Shown here piece after piece: positions 29,195 to 38,695 of a stretch of DNA of 63,986 nt. The notes beneath the pieces were generated by a model. The model was not told where the DNA came from, made no database searches, and was given only the letters and a program-made list of their open reading frames with translations. Numbering within the stretch: the first letter of the stretch is position 1; each line of letters opens with the position of its first letter. Made by a program: the position numbers and the translations under genes. Origin of the DNA: Bacteroidota bacterium (GTDB lineage: Bacteria; Bacteroidota; Bacteroidia; Bacteroidales; Dysgonomonadaceae); assembly GCA_023622765.1 (NCBI GenBank), contig JAMNYO010000132.1, positions 1 to 63,986 of the forward strand, read 5' to 3'.

Positions 29195-29620
29195 TTATTT
29201 ACTGAAATCGTAATCCCTTCTCACGATGAACTTGGTGGTCACGGGCAACTTCTGTGCCGCAAGGCGCAAGGCCTCTTTGGCCACCTCGTAAGAGACCCCC
29301 TCGATTTCAAAAAGGACACGTCCGGGGGTAACAGGAGCCACGAATCCTTCGGGGTTCCCCTTCCCTTTACCCATACGCACTTCCGCGGGCTTCTTGGTGA
29401 TTGGCTTATCCGGGAAAATACGTACCCAGACCTGCCCTTGACGCTGCATGTAGCGGGTAACGGCCACACGAGCCGCCTCGATCTGGTTGCCGGTAATCCA
29501 TTTAGACTGCAATGACTTGATGCCGAACGAACCGAACGCCAGCTCGTTGCCGCGACCAGCCATGCCTTTCATCCGGCCCTTCTGCTGTCTCCTAAACTTT
29601 GTCTTCTTTGGCTGTAACAT
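29195..29620 (-). CDS. rplP: 50S ribosomal protein L16
   Basis: Protein near the A-site tRNA elbow. The 141-residue sequence opens [19 protein letters not shown] and contains [20 protein letters not shown] and [14 protein letters not shown]. Normal length and position between rpsC and rpmC. Confidence 0.98.
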   Translation of the reverse strand: MLQPKKTKFRRQQKGRMKGMAGRGNELAFGSFGIKSLQSKWITGNQIEAARVAVTRYMQRQGQVWVRIFPDKPITKKPAEVRMGKGKGNPEGFVAPVTPGRVLFEIEGVSYEVAKEALRLAAQKLPVTTKFIVRRDYDFSK

Positions 29621-29633
29621 ATTCTCTTATCGA

Positions 29634-30377
29634 TTAAGCGTTTCTATTCCTTCTGCGTCGACCACCCCTACCGCCTTCCGGACGGCCACCGCGACCACCA
29701 CCGTGCGGACGGTTATCCTTAGCCGTGGCGAACGAGGGAGCTAGGTCTACCTTACCGTAAATCTCACCGCGACAGATCCACACCTTCACGCCAATCAGCC
29801 CCACCTTGGTGAGCGCTTCCGCTTGGGCGTAGTCAATGTCGGCCCGGAAAGTGTGCAAGGGGGTACGCCCCTCTTTATACATCTCGGAACGTGCCATCTC
29901 GGCACCGTTGAGTCGACCCGAAACCTGAATCTTGATCCCTTCGGCCCCCATCCGCATGGTAGAGGCGATGGCCATCTTCACCGCGCGGCGGTAGGCTATC
30001 TTACCTTCAATCTGGCGAGCCACGTTGTTGGCCACGATCACGGCATCCAGTTCGGGCTTCTTGATCTCAAAAATATTGATCTGTATATCTTTATCGGTGA
30101 GTTTCATCAACTCCTCCTTCAGCTTATCCACTTCCTGCCCACCTTTACCGATGATGATTCCCGGACGGGCGGTGCATATGGTGATCGTTACCAGCTTCAA
30201 GGTCCGCTCAATAATGATACGGGAGACGCTAGCCTTGGAAAGACGGGCGTTGAGGTACTTGCGAATCTTGCTGTCTTCCTGCAGCGTGTCACCGTAATCG
30301 TTTCCGCCGTACCAGTTAGAGTCCCATCCCTTGACGATCCCCAAACGATTTGCTATCGGATTTACTTTTTGTCCCAT
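29634..30377 (-). CDS. rpsC: 30S ribosomal protein S3 with RG-rich tail
   Basis: mRNA-entry protein with a KH domain. The [14 protein letters not shown] segment and the C-terminal [14 protein letters not shown] motif are present. The last ~25 residues are a Gly/Arg-rich tail ([18 protein letters not shown]), longer than in E. coli and likely disordered. Total 247 residues. Confidence 0.98.
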   Translation of the reverse strand: MGQKVNPIANRLGIVKGWDSNWYGGNDYGDTLQEDSKIRKYLNARLSKASVSRIIIERTLKLVTITICTARPGIIIGKGGQEVDKLKEELMKLTDKDIQINIFEIKKPELDAVIVANNVARQIEGKIAYRRAVKMAIASTMRMGAEGIKIQVSGRLNGAEMARSEMYKEGRTPLHTFRADIDYAQAEALTKVGLIGVKVWICRGEIYGKVDLAPSFATAKDNRPHGGGRGGRPEGGRGGRRRRNRNA

Positions 30378-30382
30378 CTTAT

Positions 30383-30796
30383 TTAATTTTGTTCTTTTTC
30401 TTCGTTATCTATTCTGTCCAGTACGATAGTCACGTGATTGGAACGCTTGCGAATGCGGTGCCCACGACCTTGCGGTGCCGGACGGAGCCTCTTGAGCGTG
30501 CTTCCCTCGTCTACGGTAATCGTCTTGATAAACAGCTCACCCGACTCGGCTTTGCGCTCGTTCTTCTGCTCCCAGTTGGAGATGGCAGAGAGCAGCAACT
30601 TCTCGACCCTCGCCGCGGCTTCCTTGTTGGCAAACTTCAAAACGCCCAGCGCCTTAAACACCTCCATCCCGCGTACCATATCGGCCACGTAACGCATCTT
30701 CCGGGGGGAGGTAGGCACGTCCCTCAGCACGGCGAAAGAGACCTTTTTTCTCGCTTCCTTTCTTTTTTCAGCTGATATTCTTTTTCTAGCACTCAT
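30383..30796 (-). CDS. rplV: 50S ribosomal protein L22
   Basis: Lines the nascent-peptide tunnel. The 137-residue protein has [18 protein letters not shown] near residue 26 and the beta-hairpin end [21 protein letters not shown]. It sits between rpsS and rpsC. Confidence 0.98.
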   Translation of the reverse strand: MSARKRISAEKRKEARKKVSFAVLRDVPTSPRKMRYVADMVRGMEVFKALGVLKFANKEAAARVEKLLLSAISNWEQKNERKAESGELFIKTITVDEGSTLKRLRPAPQGRGHRIRKRSNHVTIVLDRIDNEEKEQN

Positions 30797-30816
30797 GTCT
30801 TTTCCCTAATTTTTGT

Positions 30817-31086
30817 TTATTTCTTACGGTTGCCGGCGTGCCCCCGGAATGTACGGGTAACGGCAAACTCGCCCAATTTGTGTCCCACCATGTTCTCGGT
30901 AATGTATACCGGGATGAACTTGTTGCCGTTATGAACGGCTATGGTATGCCCCACGAAATCGGGCGATATCATCGAGCCGCGCGCCCACGTCTTGATCACG
31001 GACTTCTTGCCGCTCTCGTTCATGGCGAGCACCTTTTTTTCTAACTTCAGGTTGATATACGGACCTTTTTTTAATGATCTGCTCAT
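30817..31086 (-). CDS. rpsS: 30S ribosomal protein S19
   Basis: Head protein of 89 residues. Typical [16 protein letters not shown] start, [21 protein letters not shown] centre and [14 protein letters not shown] end. Follows rplB. Confidence 0.98.
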   Translation of the reverse strand: MSRSLKKGPYINLKLEKKVLAMNESGKKSVIKTWARGSMISPDFVGHTIAVHNGNKFIPVYITENMVGHKLGEFAVTRTFRGHAGNRKK

Positions 31087-31108
31087 AGTCGTTACTTAAT
31101 TAATCAGG

Positions 31109-31936
31109 TTACTTCTTCTTCCTCTTTTCCACGATATACTTCGAAGAGTGCTTCTTGGGCGCCCTTGTCTTCATCCCCTTGGAGTAAAGACCCTTGGCCG
31201 ACCTGGGGTGACCACCCGACGCCTTACCTTCACCACCACCCATCGGGTGATCCACCGGGTTTTTAGAAACACCGCGGGTGCGAGGGCGACGCCCTAACCA
31301 ACGAGAGCGACCTGCTTTACCTGATTGTTCCAGGGCATGGTCCGAATTGCCTACGCTACCAATGGTAGCCTTGCATGCTGAGAGTATCTTGCGGACTTCA
31401 CCAGAGGGCATCTTGATAATCGCGTAATTATCTTCGCGCGATACCAACTGGGCGAACGTTCCGGCAGAACGTGCCATCTTGGCGCCTTGACCGGGGCGTA
31501 ACTCGATATTATGAATCACCGTCCCGATAGGGATTACCGCCAAGGGCAGTGCGTTTCCAATTTCGGGGGCTGCCTCAGCACCCGACATCACCGTGTCTCC
31601 TACCTTTAACCCGTTCGGGGCCAAGATATAGGTCTTTGCACCGTCGGCGTAAAAGAGCAACGCGATGCGCGCCGAGCGATTGGGATCGTACTCGATGCTC
31701 TTTACTACGGCAGGAATACCGTCTTTCATTCTCTTGAAGTCGATAAAGCGGTAGCGTCTCTTGTGTCCGCCCCCAACGTTCGGAACGGTCATCCGTCCCT
31801 GGTTGTTGCGGCCACCCTTCGCTGACTTACCGACCACGAGAGATTTCTCCGGTACGGTTGAGGTGATGTTGTCAAACGTACCGATAATCTTGTGTCTTTG
31901 CCCCGGCGTGGTGGGCTTTAATTTACGTATTGCCAT
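31109..31936 (-). CDS. rplB: 50S ribosomal protein L2
   Basis: Conserved large-subunit protein needed for peptidyl-transferase assembly. At 275 residues it has [18 protein letters not shown] in the first third and the highly conserved [20 protein letters not shown] with the catalytically important histidine near residue 230. Between rplW and rpsS. Confidence 0.98.
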   Translation of the reverse strand: MAIRKLKPTTPGQRHKIIGTFDNITSTVPEKSLVVGKSAKGGRNNQGRMTVPNVGGGHKRRYRFIDFKRMKDGIPAVVKSIEYDPNRSARIALLFYADGAKTYILAPNGLKVGDTVMSGAEAAPEIGNALPLAVIPIGTVIHNIELRPGQGAKMARSAGTFAQLVSREDNYAIIKMPSGEVRKILSACKATIGSVGNSDHALEQSGKAGRSRWLGRRPRTRGVSKNPVDHPMGGGEGKASGGHPRSAKGLYSKGMKTRAPKKHSSKYIVEKRKKK

Positions 31937-31945
31937 TATACTGTT

Positions 31946-32239
31946 TTAGATGTTGCTAAATAGATCAATTGTTTCCCCTTTCTTCAAGGTCACGATCGCT
32001 TTCTTGTACGAGGAGGTGCGACCTTCTACCACGCCCGACTTGGTGTAGCGGCGGCGCTTCTTGCCATCGTACCTCATCGTGTTCACGCTCTCGACGTGCA
32101 CGTTGTACAAGGCCTCCACGGCCTCTTTAATCTGTACCTTATTCGCAGAAGGAACCACGATGAAGCCATACCGGTTCTCGTACTTATCCGTTATCTCGGT
32201 CTGCTTTTCGGTGATGATGGGTTTAACGATTACACTCAT
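31946..32239 (-). CDS. rplW: 50S ribosomal protein L23
   Basis: Tunnel-exit protein and main docking site for trigger factor. The 97-residue protein begins [20 protein letters not shown] and has the [13 protein letters not shown] segment. Its start overlaps the rplD stop by 4 bases. Confidence 0.98.
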   Translation of the reverse strand: MSVIVKPIITEKQTEITDKYENRYGFIVVPSANKVQIKEAVEALYNVHVESVNTMRYDGKKRRRYTKSGVVEGRTSSYKKAIVTLKKGETIDLFSNI

Positions 32240-32880
32240 TTTGTACCTCCTTGCGCGTTAAGTAAGTTGTTGATTACGGCCACGGACGACTCGGTAATCA
32301 CCAAGTTATTGCAATCCATGATCTTGTAAGTATTTATGTCCGAGGCCGTTATAATATTCACTCCCGGCAAATTTCGGGCCGACAAATATACGTTTTTATT
32401 TTGATTCGGCAAAACGAAAAGTAGCTTTTTATCAGCCAGTTGCAAATTCTTCGTCACCTTCACCATGCTCTTCGTGCTGGGTGCATCGAACTCGAAATCC
32501 TCGACCACCACGATCGCGTTGTTCTTGGCCTTAAGGGAGAGGGCCGACTTGCGTGCCAACACCTTGGTCTTCTTGTTCACCTTGAAGCCGTAATCCCTGG
32601 GTCTGGGACCAAACACGCGGCCTCCACCCACCAACAGGGGCGATTTGATGTCACCACGGCGAGCACCACCGCTCCCCTTCTGACGAATGATCTTGCGGGT
32701 GCTTCCCACGACTTCACCTCTCTCTTTGGTCTTGTGCGTACCTTGACGCTGGTTGGCGAGGTACTGCTTCACGTCTAACCAGATAACGTGCTCGTTGGGT
32801 TCAATCCCGAAAATGGAATCATCAAGCATCATCTTTTTATCCGTTGCCTCACCGTTGATATTGTAAATAGTTAATTCCAT
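32236..32880 (-). CDS. rplD: 50S ribosomal protein L4
   Basis: Tunnel protein; in E. coli it also represses the S10 operon. The 214-residue sequence contains the extended loop [19 protein letters not shown] and [16 protein letters not shown]. It begins one base after the rplC stop and overlaps rplW by 4 bases. Confidence 0.98.
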   Translation of the reverse strand: MELTIYNINGEATDKKMMLDDSIFGIEPNEHVIWLDVKQYLANQRQGTHKTKERGEVVGSTRKIIRQKGSGGARRGDIKSPLLVGGGRVFGPRPRDYGFKVNKKTKVLARKSALSLKAKNNAIVVVEDFEFDAPSTKSMVKVTKNLQLADKKLLFVLPNQNKNVYLSARNLPGVNIITASDINTYKIMDCNNLVITESSVAVINNLLNAQGGTK

Positions 32881-32881
32881 T

Positions 32882-33499
32882 TCATTTTTTAATTAAAACG
32901 ATTGAACCATTCGCCCCGGGAACCGATCCTTTCACAAGGAGCAGGTTGTGTTCCGGGATTACTTTCATTACCTGTAGGTTCTGAACGGTTACCCGTTCGT
33001 TCCCCATCTGTCCAGCCATCTTCTTCCCCTTGAGAACCTTCGAGGGAGTAGACGACATACCAATGGACCCGGGAGAACGGGTTACCCCACCCTGCCCGTG
33101 CGATGTCTCGGCCGCACCCGAAAAACCATGGCGCTTAACCACCCCTTGGAATCCTTTCCCTTTAGAGGTGCCCACCACGTCCACGTACACCGTATCGCTG
33201 AAAATGTCGACGCCGATCACAGCCCCAGCCTCGTACTCTTTCGTGAAACCTTTGAACTCGGCCAAGTGTCTCTTTGGCGTTACCCCGGCTTTCTTAAAGT
33301 GCCCTTTCTCAGCGTTGGTGGTATGCTTCTCTTTCTTATCCACAAACCCAAGCTGAATGGCTTCGTAACCATCTTTTTCGATGGTCTTTACCTGAGTAAC
33401 CACGCAAGGACCAGCTTCGATGACAGTGCATGGAATATTTTTTCCCTCGGCACTGAAAACGGATGTCATTCCGATTTTTTTCCCCAATAATCCTGGCAT
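32882..33499 (-). CDS. rplC: 50S ribosomal protein L3
   Basis: Large-subunit assembly protein reaching towards the peptidyl-transferase centre. The 205-residue protein opens [15 protein letters not shown] and contains the conserved [21 protein letters not shown] loop. It follows rpsJ by 19 bases. Confidence 0.98.
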   Translation of the reverse strand: MPGLLGKKIGMTSVFSAEGKNIPCTVIEAGPCVVTQVKTIEKDGYEAIQLGFVDKKEKHTTNAEKGHFKKAGVTPKRHLAEFKGFTKEYEAGAVIGVDIFSDTVYVDVVGTSKGKGFQGVVKRHGFSGAAETSHGQGGVTRSPGSIGMSSTPSKVLKGKKMAGQMGNERVTVQNLQVMKVIPEHNLLLVKGSVPGANGSIVLIKK

Positions 33500-33518
33500 T
33501 TCTCTGTTGTTTAATTAA

Positions 33519-33824
33519 TTACACCTTTATCTCTACCTCTACCCCGCTGGGCAACTCGAGCTTCATCAACGCGTCCACAGTCTTCGCGGTGGAGCTATAA
33601 ATGTCGATGAGGCGCTTGAAAGAGGCCAACTCGAACTGCTCGCGTGACTTCTTGTTCACGAAGGTCGAGCGGTTCACGGTAAAAATACGCTTATGCGTGG
33701 GCAGGGGGATTGGACCGCTGACCACTGCACCCGTAGCTTTTACGGTTTTCACGATTTTCTCGGCTGACTTGTCAACCAGGCTATAATCGTACGATTTCAG
33801 TTTGATTCTGATTTTTTGGCTCAT
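33519..33824 (-). CDS. rpsJ: 30S ribosomal protein S10
   Basis: Ribosomal and NusB-partner antitermination protein. 101 residues, starting [14 protein letters not shown], with [20 protein letters not shown] in the centre. It directly follows fusA; no tuf gene intervenes, the usual Bacteroidota arrangement. Confidence 0.98.
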   Translation of the reverse strand: MSQKIRIKLKSYDYSLVDKSAEKIVKTVKATGAVVSGPIPLPTHKRIFTVNRSTFVNKKSREQFELASFKRLIDIYSSTAKTVDALMKLELPSGVEVEIKV

Positions 33825-33845
33825 AACTATTTCACGTAAAATTTG

Positions 33846-35975
33846 TTACTTAATCAACTCCACACGACCACCCACCTCTTCCAGCACCTCCCGGGCAATG
33901 GACGAGGAGACCTCCTCGAAATGGGAGAACACCATGGTCGACGTGGCACGCCCCGAGGTGATGGTCCGTAACGCCGTTACGTAGCCAAACATCTCCGCGA
34001 GCGGGGTTCTGGCTTTCACCACCCGTGCGCCGGAGCGGTTCGACTCCATGCCCTCTACCTGACCGCGACGCTTGTTGAGATCGGAAATCACGTCGCCCAT
34101 GCTCTCCTCGGGCGTTACCACCTCCACCTTCATAATGGGTTCCAACAAGACGGGGCCAGCCTTCTCGGCGGCGTTCCTAAACGCCTGCATGGCGCATATC
34201 TCGAACGACAACTGATCGGAGTCCACCGGGTGGTAGGACCCATCGATCACGGTTACTTTCAGCTTATCCAAGGGGTAACCGGCCAAAACGCCGCTCTTCA
34301 TGGCGCGTTCAAAGCCTTTCTGGATGGAGGGGATATACTCCTTGGGGATATTGCCCCCCTTCACCTCGTCCATGAACTGTAACGTACCCTCGAAATCCTT
34401 ATCGGCAGGCTCTACGCGAACGATAATATCGGCGTACTTGCCGCGACCCCCGGTCTGTTTCTTGTAGGTCTCCCGCAGCTCAACTGGCTTGGTGATAGCC
34501 TCCTTGTACGACACTTGCGGCCGTCCCTGATTCGACTCTACCTTGAACTCCCGCCGCAAGCGATCGATAATGATCTCCAGGTGCAGTTCCCCCATCCCGG
34601 AAATCACGGTCTGCCCCGTATCCTGATCGCTCTTCACGGTAAAGGTGGGGTCTTCCTCCGCCAACTTTGCCAATCCCGCGGAGAGCCTATCCAGGTCTTT
34701 TTGGGTCTTCGGTTCCACTGCGATCCCTATCACCGGATCCGGGAAATCGATCGCCTCCAGGAGGATGGGATGGTTCTCGTCACACAGGGTATCACCCGTG
34801 CGAATATCCTTGAAGCCGACCCCCGCGCCAATATCGCCCGTCCCGATGAACTCCTTGGGATTCTGCTTGTTGGAGTGCATTTGGAAGAGACGAGAGATGC
34901 GCTCTTTCTTTCCCGAACGGGCGTTATATATATAGGAACCTGCCTTCAACTCACCGGAGTAAACCCGGAAAAAGCAGAGGCGTCCCACGTAGGGATCTGT
35001 CGCGATCTTAAACGCCAACGCGCACATCGGCTCCGACGGATCGGGGCGACGCGTTAACTCCTTGCTGGGATCCCTCGGATCGGTACCCGTGATCGCCTCC
35101 GTGTCAGCCGGGCTAGGCAGGTAAGCACACACCGCGTCAAGCAGCGTCTGCACCCCCTTGTTCTTGAACGAAGAGCCACAGATAATGGGGTTGAGCTGCA
35201 TCGCCAACGTCCCTTTCCGTATGGCCCTCTTGATATCCTCCTCGGCAATCGTTGAGGGATCCTCGAAGAACTTCTCCATCAGCACATCGTCGAACTCAGC
35301 GACCGCCTCCAACATCTTCTCGCGCCACTCCTGGGCCTCTTCCAACAACTCAGACGGTATTTCCGCCTCGTCGTAGTCGGCCCCCATGGTCTCGTCATGC
35401 CAGTAGTAGGCCTTCATCTTCACGAGGTCGACCACCCCTTTGAACTCCTCTTCTGCACCAATGGGAATCTGAATGGGGCATGCGTTGGCACCCAACATCT
35501 CCCTTATCTGGCGAACCGCGTCGAAGTAGTTGGCACCCGAGCGGTCCATCTTATTCACGTACCCTATCCTGGGCACGTTGTATTTATCTGCTTGGCGCCA
35601 CACCGTCTCCGATTGCGGCTCCACGCCCCCCACGGCGCAAAACGCGGCCACGGCCCCGTCCAGCACCCGCAACGAGCGCTCCACCTCCACGGTGAAATCG
35701 ACGTGCCCCGGGGTGTCAATCAAGTTTATCTTGTAGGTATCACCATTATACTCCCAGCTCGTGGTGGTAGCCGCGGAGGTGATGGTTATCCCCCGCTCCT
35801 GCTCTTGAGCCATCCAATCCATGGTCGCCGCGCCGTCATGCACCTCCCCGATCTTGTGCGTCAATCCCGTGTAATAGAGAATGCGCTCCGAGGTGGTCGT
35901 CTTGCCGGCATCGATATGCGCCATGATACCGATGTTACGAGTATATTGCAATGCCTCTAGTAAACCCTTAGTCAT
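33846..35975 (-). CDS. fusA: Elongation factor G
   Basis: Translocation GTPase. All GTP-binding elements are visible: AHIDAGKTT (P-loop, residues 19-27), DTPGHVDF (G3) and NKMD (G4). Domain IV and the C-terminal domain V ([18 protein letters not shown]) follow. The 709-residue length is typical of the main EF-G. It lies between rpsG and rpsJ, supporting the housekeeping copy rather than a second specialised EF-G. Confidence 0.98.
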   Translation of the reverse strand: MTKGLLEALQYTRNIGIMAHIDAGKTTTSERILYYTGLTHKIGEVHDGAATMDWMAQEQERGITITSAATTTSWEYNGDTYKINLIDTPGHVDFTVEVERSLRVLDGAVAAFCAVGGVEPQSETVWRQADKYNVPRIGYVNKMDRSGANYFDAVRQIREMLGANACPIQIPIGAEEEFKGVVDLVKMKAYYWHDETMGADYDEAEIPSELLEEAQEWREKMLEAVAEFDDVLMEKFFEDPSTIAEEDIKRAIRKGTLAMQLNPIICGSSFKNKGVQTLLDAVCAYLPSPADTEAITGTDPRDPSKELTRRPDPSEPMCALAFKIATDPYVGRLCFFRVYSGELKAGSYIYNARSGKKERISRLFQMHSNKQNPKEFIGTGDIGAGVGFKDIRTGDTLCDENHPILLEAIDFPDPVIGIAVEPKTQKDLDRLSAGLAKLAEEDPTFTVKSDQDTGQTVISGMGELHLEIIIDRLRREFKVESNQGRPQVSYKEAITKPVELRETYKKQTGGRGKYADIIVRVEPADKDFEGTLQFMDEVKGGNIPKEYIPSIQKGFERAMKSGVLAGYPLDKLKVTVIDGSYHPVDSDQLSFEICAMQAFRNAAEKAGPVLLEPIMKVEVVTPEESMGDVISDLNKRRGQVEGMESNRSGARVVKARTPLAEMFGYVTALRTITSGRATSTMVFSHFEEVSSSIAREVLEEVGGRVELIK

Positions 35976-36003
35976 CTTTTATACCTTGCTTTCTATATCC
36001 TAG

Positions 36004-36480
36004 TTAAAACCTGAAGTGGGCAAAGGCGCGGTTGGCTTCAGCCATTCTGTGCATATCTTCTTTGCGTTTGAATGCACCTCCCTGGCTGTTATAAGCGTCC
36101 ACTATCTCAGCGGCCAGCTTATCAGCCATCGTCTTGCCCCCCCTTCTACGCGCGTAGAGGATGAGGTTTTTCATTGAAACGGATTCTTTTCTTTCGGGTC
36201 TTATTTCGGTTGGAACCTGGAAGGTAGCCCCACCCACGCGGCGCGACTTCACTTCCACTTGAGGGGTGATGTTGTCCAGGGCCGCTTTCCATATTTCGAG
36301 TGCCGACTTCTCGTCGTTCGGCAGTTTAGCCTTTACTTTATCCAACGCGGTGTAGAAAATGTCGTATGAGAGACTCTTCTTACCATCGTACATGAGGTGG
36401 TTAACAAACTTTGTTACCCTCACATCACCGTATACAGGATCTGGAAGAACCTGCCTTTTTTTAGGTTTTGTTTTTCTCAT
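36004..36480 (-). CDS. rpsG: 30S ribosomal protein S7
   Basis: Nucleates head assembly of the small subunit. The 158-residue protein has [20 protein letters not shown] near the N-terminus and the [20 protein letters not shown] motif in the centre. It sits between rpsL and fusA. Confidence 0.98.
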   Translation of the reverse strand: MRKTKPKKRQVLPDPVYGDVRVTKFVNHLMYDGKKSLSYDIFYTALDKVKAKLPNDEKSALEIWKAALDNITPQVEVKSRRVGGATFQVPTEIRPERKESVSMKNLILYARRRGGKTMADKLAAEIVDAYNSQGGAFKRKEDMHRMAEANRAFAHFRF

Positions 36481-36593
36481 TGAAATAAAAATTTATGTTG
36501 TTTGGTTGCCGTTTGCATGTCTTCAACGAAACTCCACTGAGCTCATTTACTCAACCCTTCATCATTATATTAGCGTCGCGTATTCCATGCATG

Positions 36594-36986
36594 TTACTTC
36601 TTCTTAGCGGCGGCAGGCTTGGGCCGTTTCGCTCCATATTTTGAACGCCTCTGCGTACGGCCACTTACACCGGCGGTATCCAACGTGCCGCGTACCACGT
36701 GATAGCGCACGCCGGGCAGGTCCTTCACACGACCCCCGCGTACCAGCACGATCGAGTGCTCTTGCAGGTTGTGCCCCTCTCCCGGGATGTAAGCATTCAC
36801 CTCTTTCGAGTTGGTCAGGCGCACGCGGGCCACTTTCCTCATGGCCGAGTTGGGCTTTTTGGGGGTCGTGGTGTAGACCCTCACGCAAACACCACGGCGC
36901 TGCGGACAAGAGTCCAACGCGGGCGACTTGCTTTTCTCCATTTGCGTGCTGCGTCCCTTTCTTACTAATTGTTGAATTGTAGGCAT
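36594..36986 (-). CDS. rpsL: 30S ribosomal protein S12
   Basis: Decoding-centre protein and first gene of the block. The 130-residue sequence has [12 protein letters not shown] at residues 40-51, with the lysine associated with streptomycin sensitivity unchanged (K44), and KDLPGVRYH at 88-96, whose aspartate is the usual methylthiolation site. The C-terminal tail is lysine-rich. A 113-base spacer, with no gene seen, follows before rpsG. Confidence 0.98.
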   Translation of the reverse strand: MPTIQQLVRKGRSTQMEKSKSPALDSCPQRRGVCVRVYTTTPKKPNSAMRKVARVRLTNSKEVNAYIPGEGHNLQEHSIVLVRGGRVKDLPGVRYHVVRGTLDTAGVSGRTQRRSKYGAKRPKPAAAKKK

Positions 36987-37150
36987 TGTCAGCTTTCTTT
37001 TACCTGTTATTACTTTATTATCCGTTTCTTGTTATCGTCCATCTTTCACCCGCTACACGTGCTATCGATTATTGTCAAAACGTTAAAACTGGAACACAAT
37101 AATCATAACACGCTGATTATCATAACATAATCAATTATTACGAGTGAAAA
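36987..37150 (-). promoter_or_regulatory. Leader of the rpsL operon with inverted and direct repeats
   Basis: The predicted transcript has a leader of about 165 bases before rpsL. It contains an inverted repeat ATAATCA (37120-37114 and 37105-37099 on the minus strand, 8-base loop) and a repeated ATCATAACA-like segment. A translational or transcriptional control role is possible but unproven. Confidence 0.35.
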
Positions 37151-37156
37151 ACGGCA

Positions 37157-37187
37157 CAAAATTACAAATAATCAACAGGATATGCAA
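37157..37187 (-). promoter_or_regulatory. Promoter of the rpsL/ribosomal block
   Basis: On the minus strand TTG (37187-37185) is followed after 20 bases by TAATTTTG (37164-37157), a perfect TAnnTTTG -7 element. Start near 37150. This 371-base gap (36987-37357) holds the promoter and leader; I see nothing else in 37188-37357. Confidence 0.75.
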
Positions 37188-37357
37188 GTATTTCGGCATA
37201 TTTTTGAAAAAAATGTGCGGCTTAGTACAAGTTCTTCGAGTTTATCTCTCTTTTACTTTCGAGCTCGACTGAAGCGATTTTGGCGACCCATCACCTACTT
37301 GTTCGCTAAGGTCTTTACCTTGAAAGTAAGTAACAACGATAATACAACCGAATTGAA

Positions 37358-38533
37358 TTACCGGGCGGTTGCCGGGTTGGTGGTTTGCTTGCCTGGCCGA
37401 CTGCTGATGCGTTTGCCGGTTCGATGCCCTAATCGATTGCCGGCTCGCTGTTTGAATTGGAGTGCCAGGAAGAGGGTGTTTTTAAGGTACTCGAACTCCT
37501 GTTCAAAGCATTCCGAGAAGAGGCCACTCTGTATGTTGTCTTCAATTTGGGCGAGAGTCCAGAGCTTGCCCCCGTTCAACTGCAAGCTGTTAAACGTCTC
37601 CTCGTCGGTCACATGTGCGGCATACAGGAAGATGAGCCGTTTGGTCGCATCGTTTTCAAAGGTGTACTTCAAGAGAAAGCGGAGCGACAAATCGCTCTCG
37701 CCACACTCCATCCCGAGGCTGTCGCGCACTGTTTCATCAATGGCGTGGTTAAATTGCAGGTACTTCTCAAACGGGTAGTCTAGCCTGCCCGGGCTCAGCA
37801 GGCAGGATGCATCGCGTTCCTTGAGGTAAATCTTCCCATCGTGCAGCAAAACCACCCGTACCACAGGGTGCATAAACCGGTTTTTCAGCTCCCTCGTGAT
37901 CGACTTGGCCACCCGCCCGGTCACATCCCCCTTCTCGGTCACTACCGGCAACCACTCTTCGCGGTACAGTTTTTTGCTTAGAATATGCAAGCGGGTAGTT
38001 TCAAAGAGCATAACCAGCAGCAAGATTACCTGACAGGCAATTACCACGAAAGCGGTATGGGAGAGCAGCGAGTTGTCGGTATTAAACAGGAAGAGCGCAA
38101 ACAGCAAGAGCAGGTGCAATAATAGCCCGTAACGAGTGATAAAGGCTACCCGAAACGACCCTCTCAGTCCATTCTTCATCGTTAAGTCACGAAGCCGTGC
38201 TACACGTACCATGGCCCTTCCTCTCGATAGACGGGCGACGACGAGCAGCAGGACGAATATAACCTCCACGATCACGAAGCGATTCAGCAGTGGCAGCGAA
38301 GTGAAAAGGGTGAACGAAAGCGGCAGTGCTACCGAGAAAGTCACCAGGGAGATATCGTGCATCAGGCGAACTGGCCGCTTCACTGAGAACAAGGCCGAGA
38401 TAGAGAGAAGCAACGCGGCGGAGACCGCAATGCGGGTATCCAACAACAAGACAAGTACAGAAAAAAGGAACATCGGCATCACCCCCAATGCCGGGTTCCC
38501 CACTATCTGTTGCCGGGTTGTCATCTCTACCAT
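37358..38533 (-). CDS. Membrane protein with a degenerate Nudix-like C-terminal domain
   Basis: A 391-residue protein with two parts. Residues about 10-185 hold some six hydrophobic helices. Residues about 215-365 look like a Nudix fold: VVRVVLLHDGKIYLKERDASC followed by a region where a Nudix box should be (FEKYLQFNHAIDETVRDSLGMEC). The canonical RExxEE glutamates are not all present, so hydrolysis is doubtful and a sensor or binding role is possible. The C-terminus is basic and low-complexity. I do not recognise a named family. It lies between the ribosomal promoter and DPP-IV and could be its own transcription unit. Confidence 0.6.
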   Translation of the reverse strand: MVEMTTRQQIVGNPALGVMPMFLFSVLVLLLDTRIAVSAALLLSISALFSVKRPVRLMHDISLVTFSVALPLSFTLFTSLPLLNRFVIVEVIFVLLLVVARLSRGRAMVRVARLRDLTMKNGLRGSFRVAFITRYGLLLHLLLLFALFLFNTDNSLLSHTAFVVIACQVILLLVMLFETTRLHILSKKLYREEWLPVVTEKGDVTGRVAKSITRELKNRFMHPVVRVVLLHDGKIYLKERDASCLLSPGRLDYPFEKYLQFNHAIDETVRDSLGMECGESDLSLRFLLKYTFENDATKRLIFLYAAHVTDEETFNSLQLNGGKLWTLAQIEDNIQSGLFSECFEQEFEYLKNTLFLALQFKQRAGNRLGHRTGKRISSRPGKQTTNPATAR

Positions 38534-38695
38534 GGAATCTCCTCATTAAACTCGTATCTCCATAATAACAACACACCGCTTTTTTTGTTTAAACGCGGCT
38601 AAAAGGATACAAGTAGCGGCCGCACGATGTGGCGGCCGCCAAGCTATATAATATAATATGGTGTGACGATACCGGGTGTGATGGTGCCAGGGAAA

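Noticed and set aside
33825-33845. Missing tuf gene between fusA and rpsJ
   Set aside because: This is the normal arrangement in Bacteroidota, where tuf lies elsewhere, so it is not a novelty.
38616-38639. Hairpin of two GCGGCCGC palindromes downstream of DPP-IV
   Set aside because: The stem is strong but no T tract follows on either strand, so I did not call a terminator. It could still be an RNA 3' end structure.
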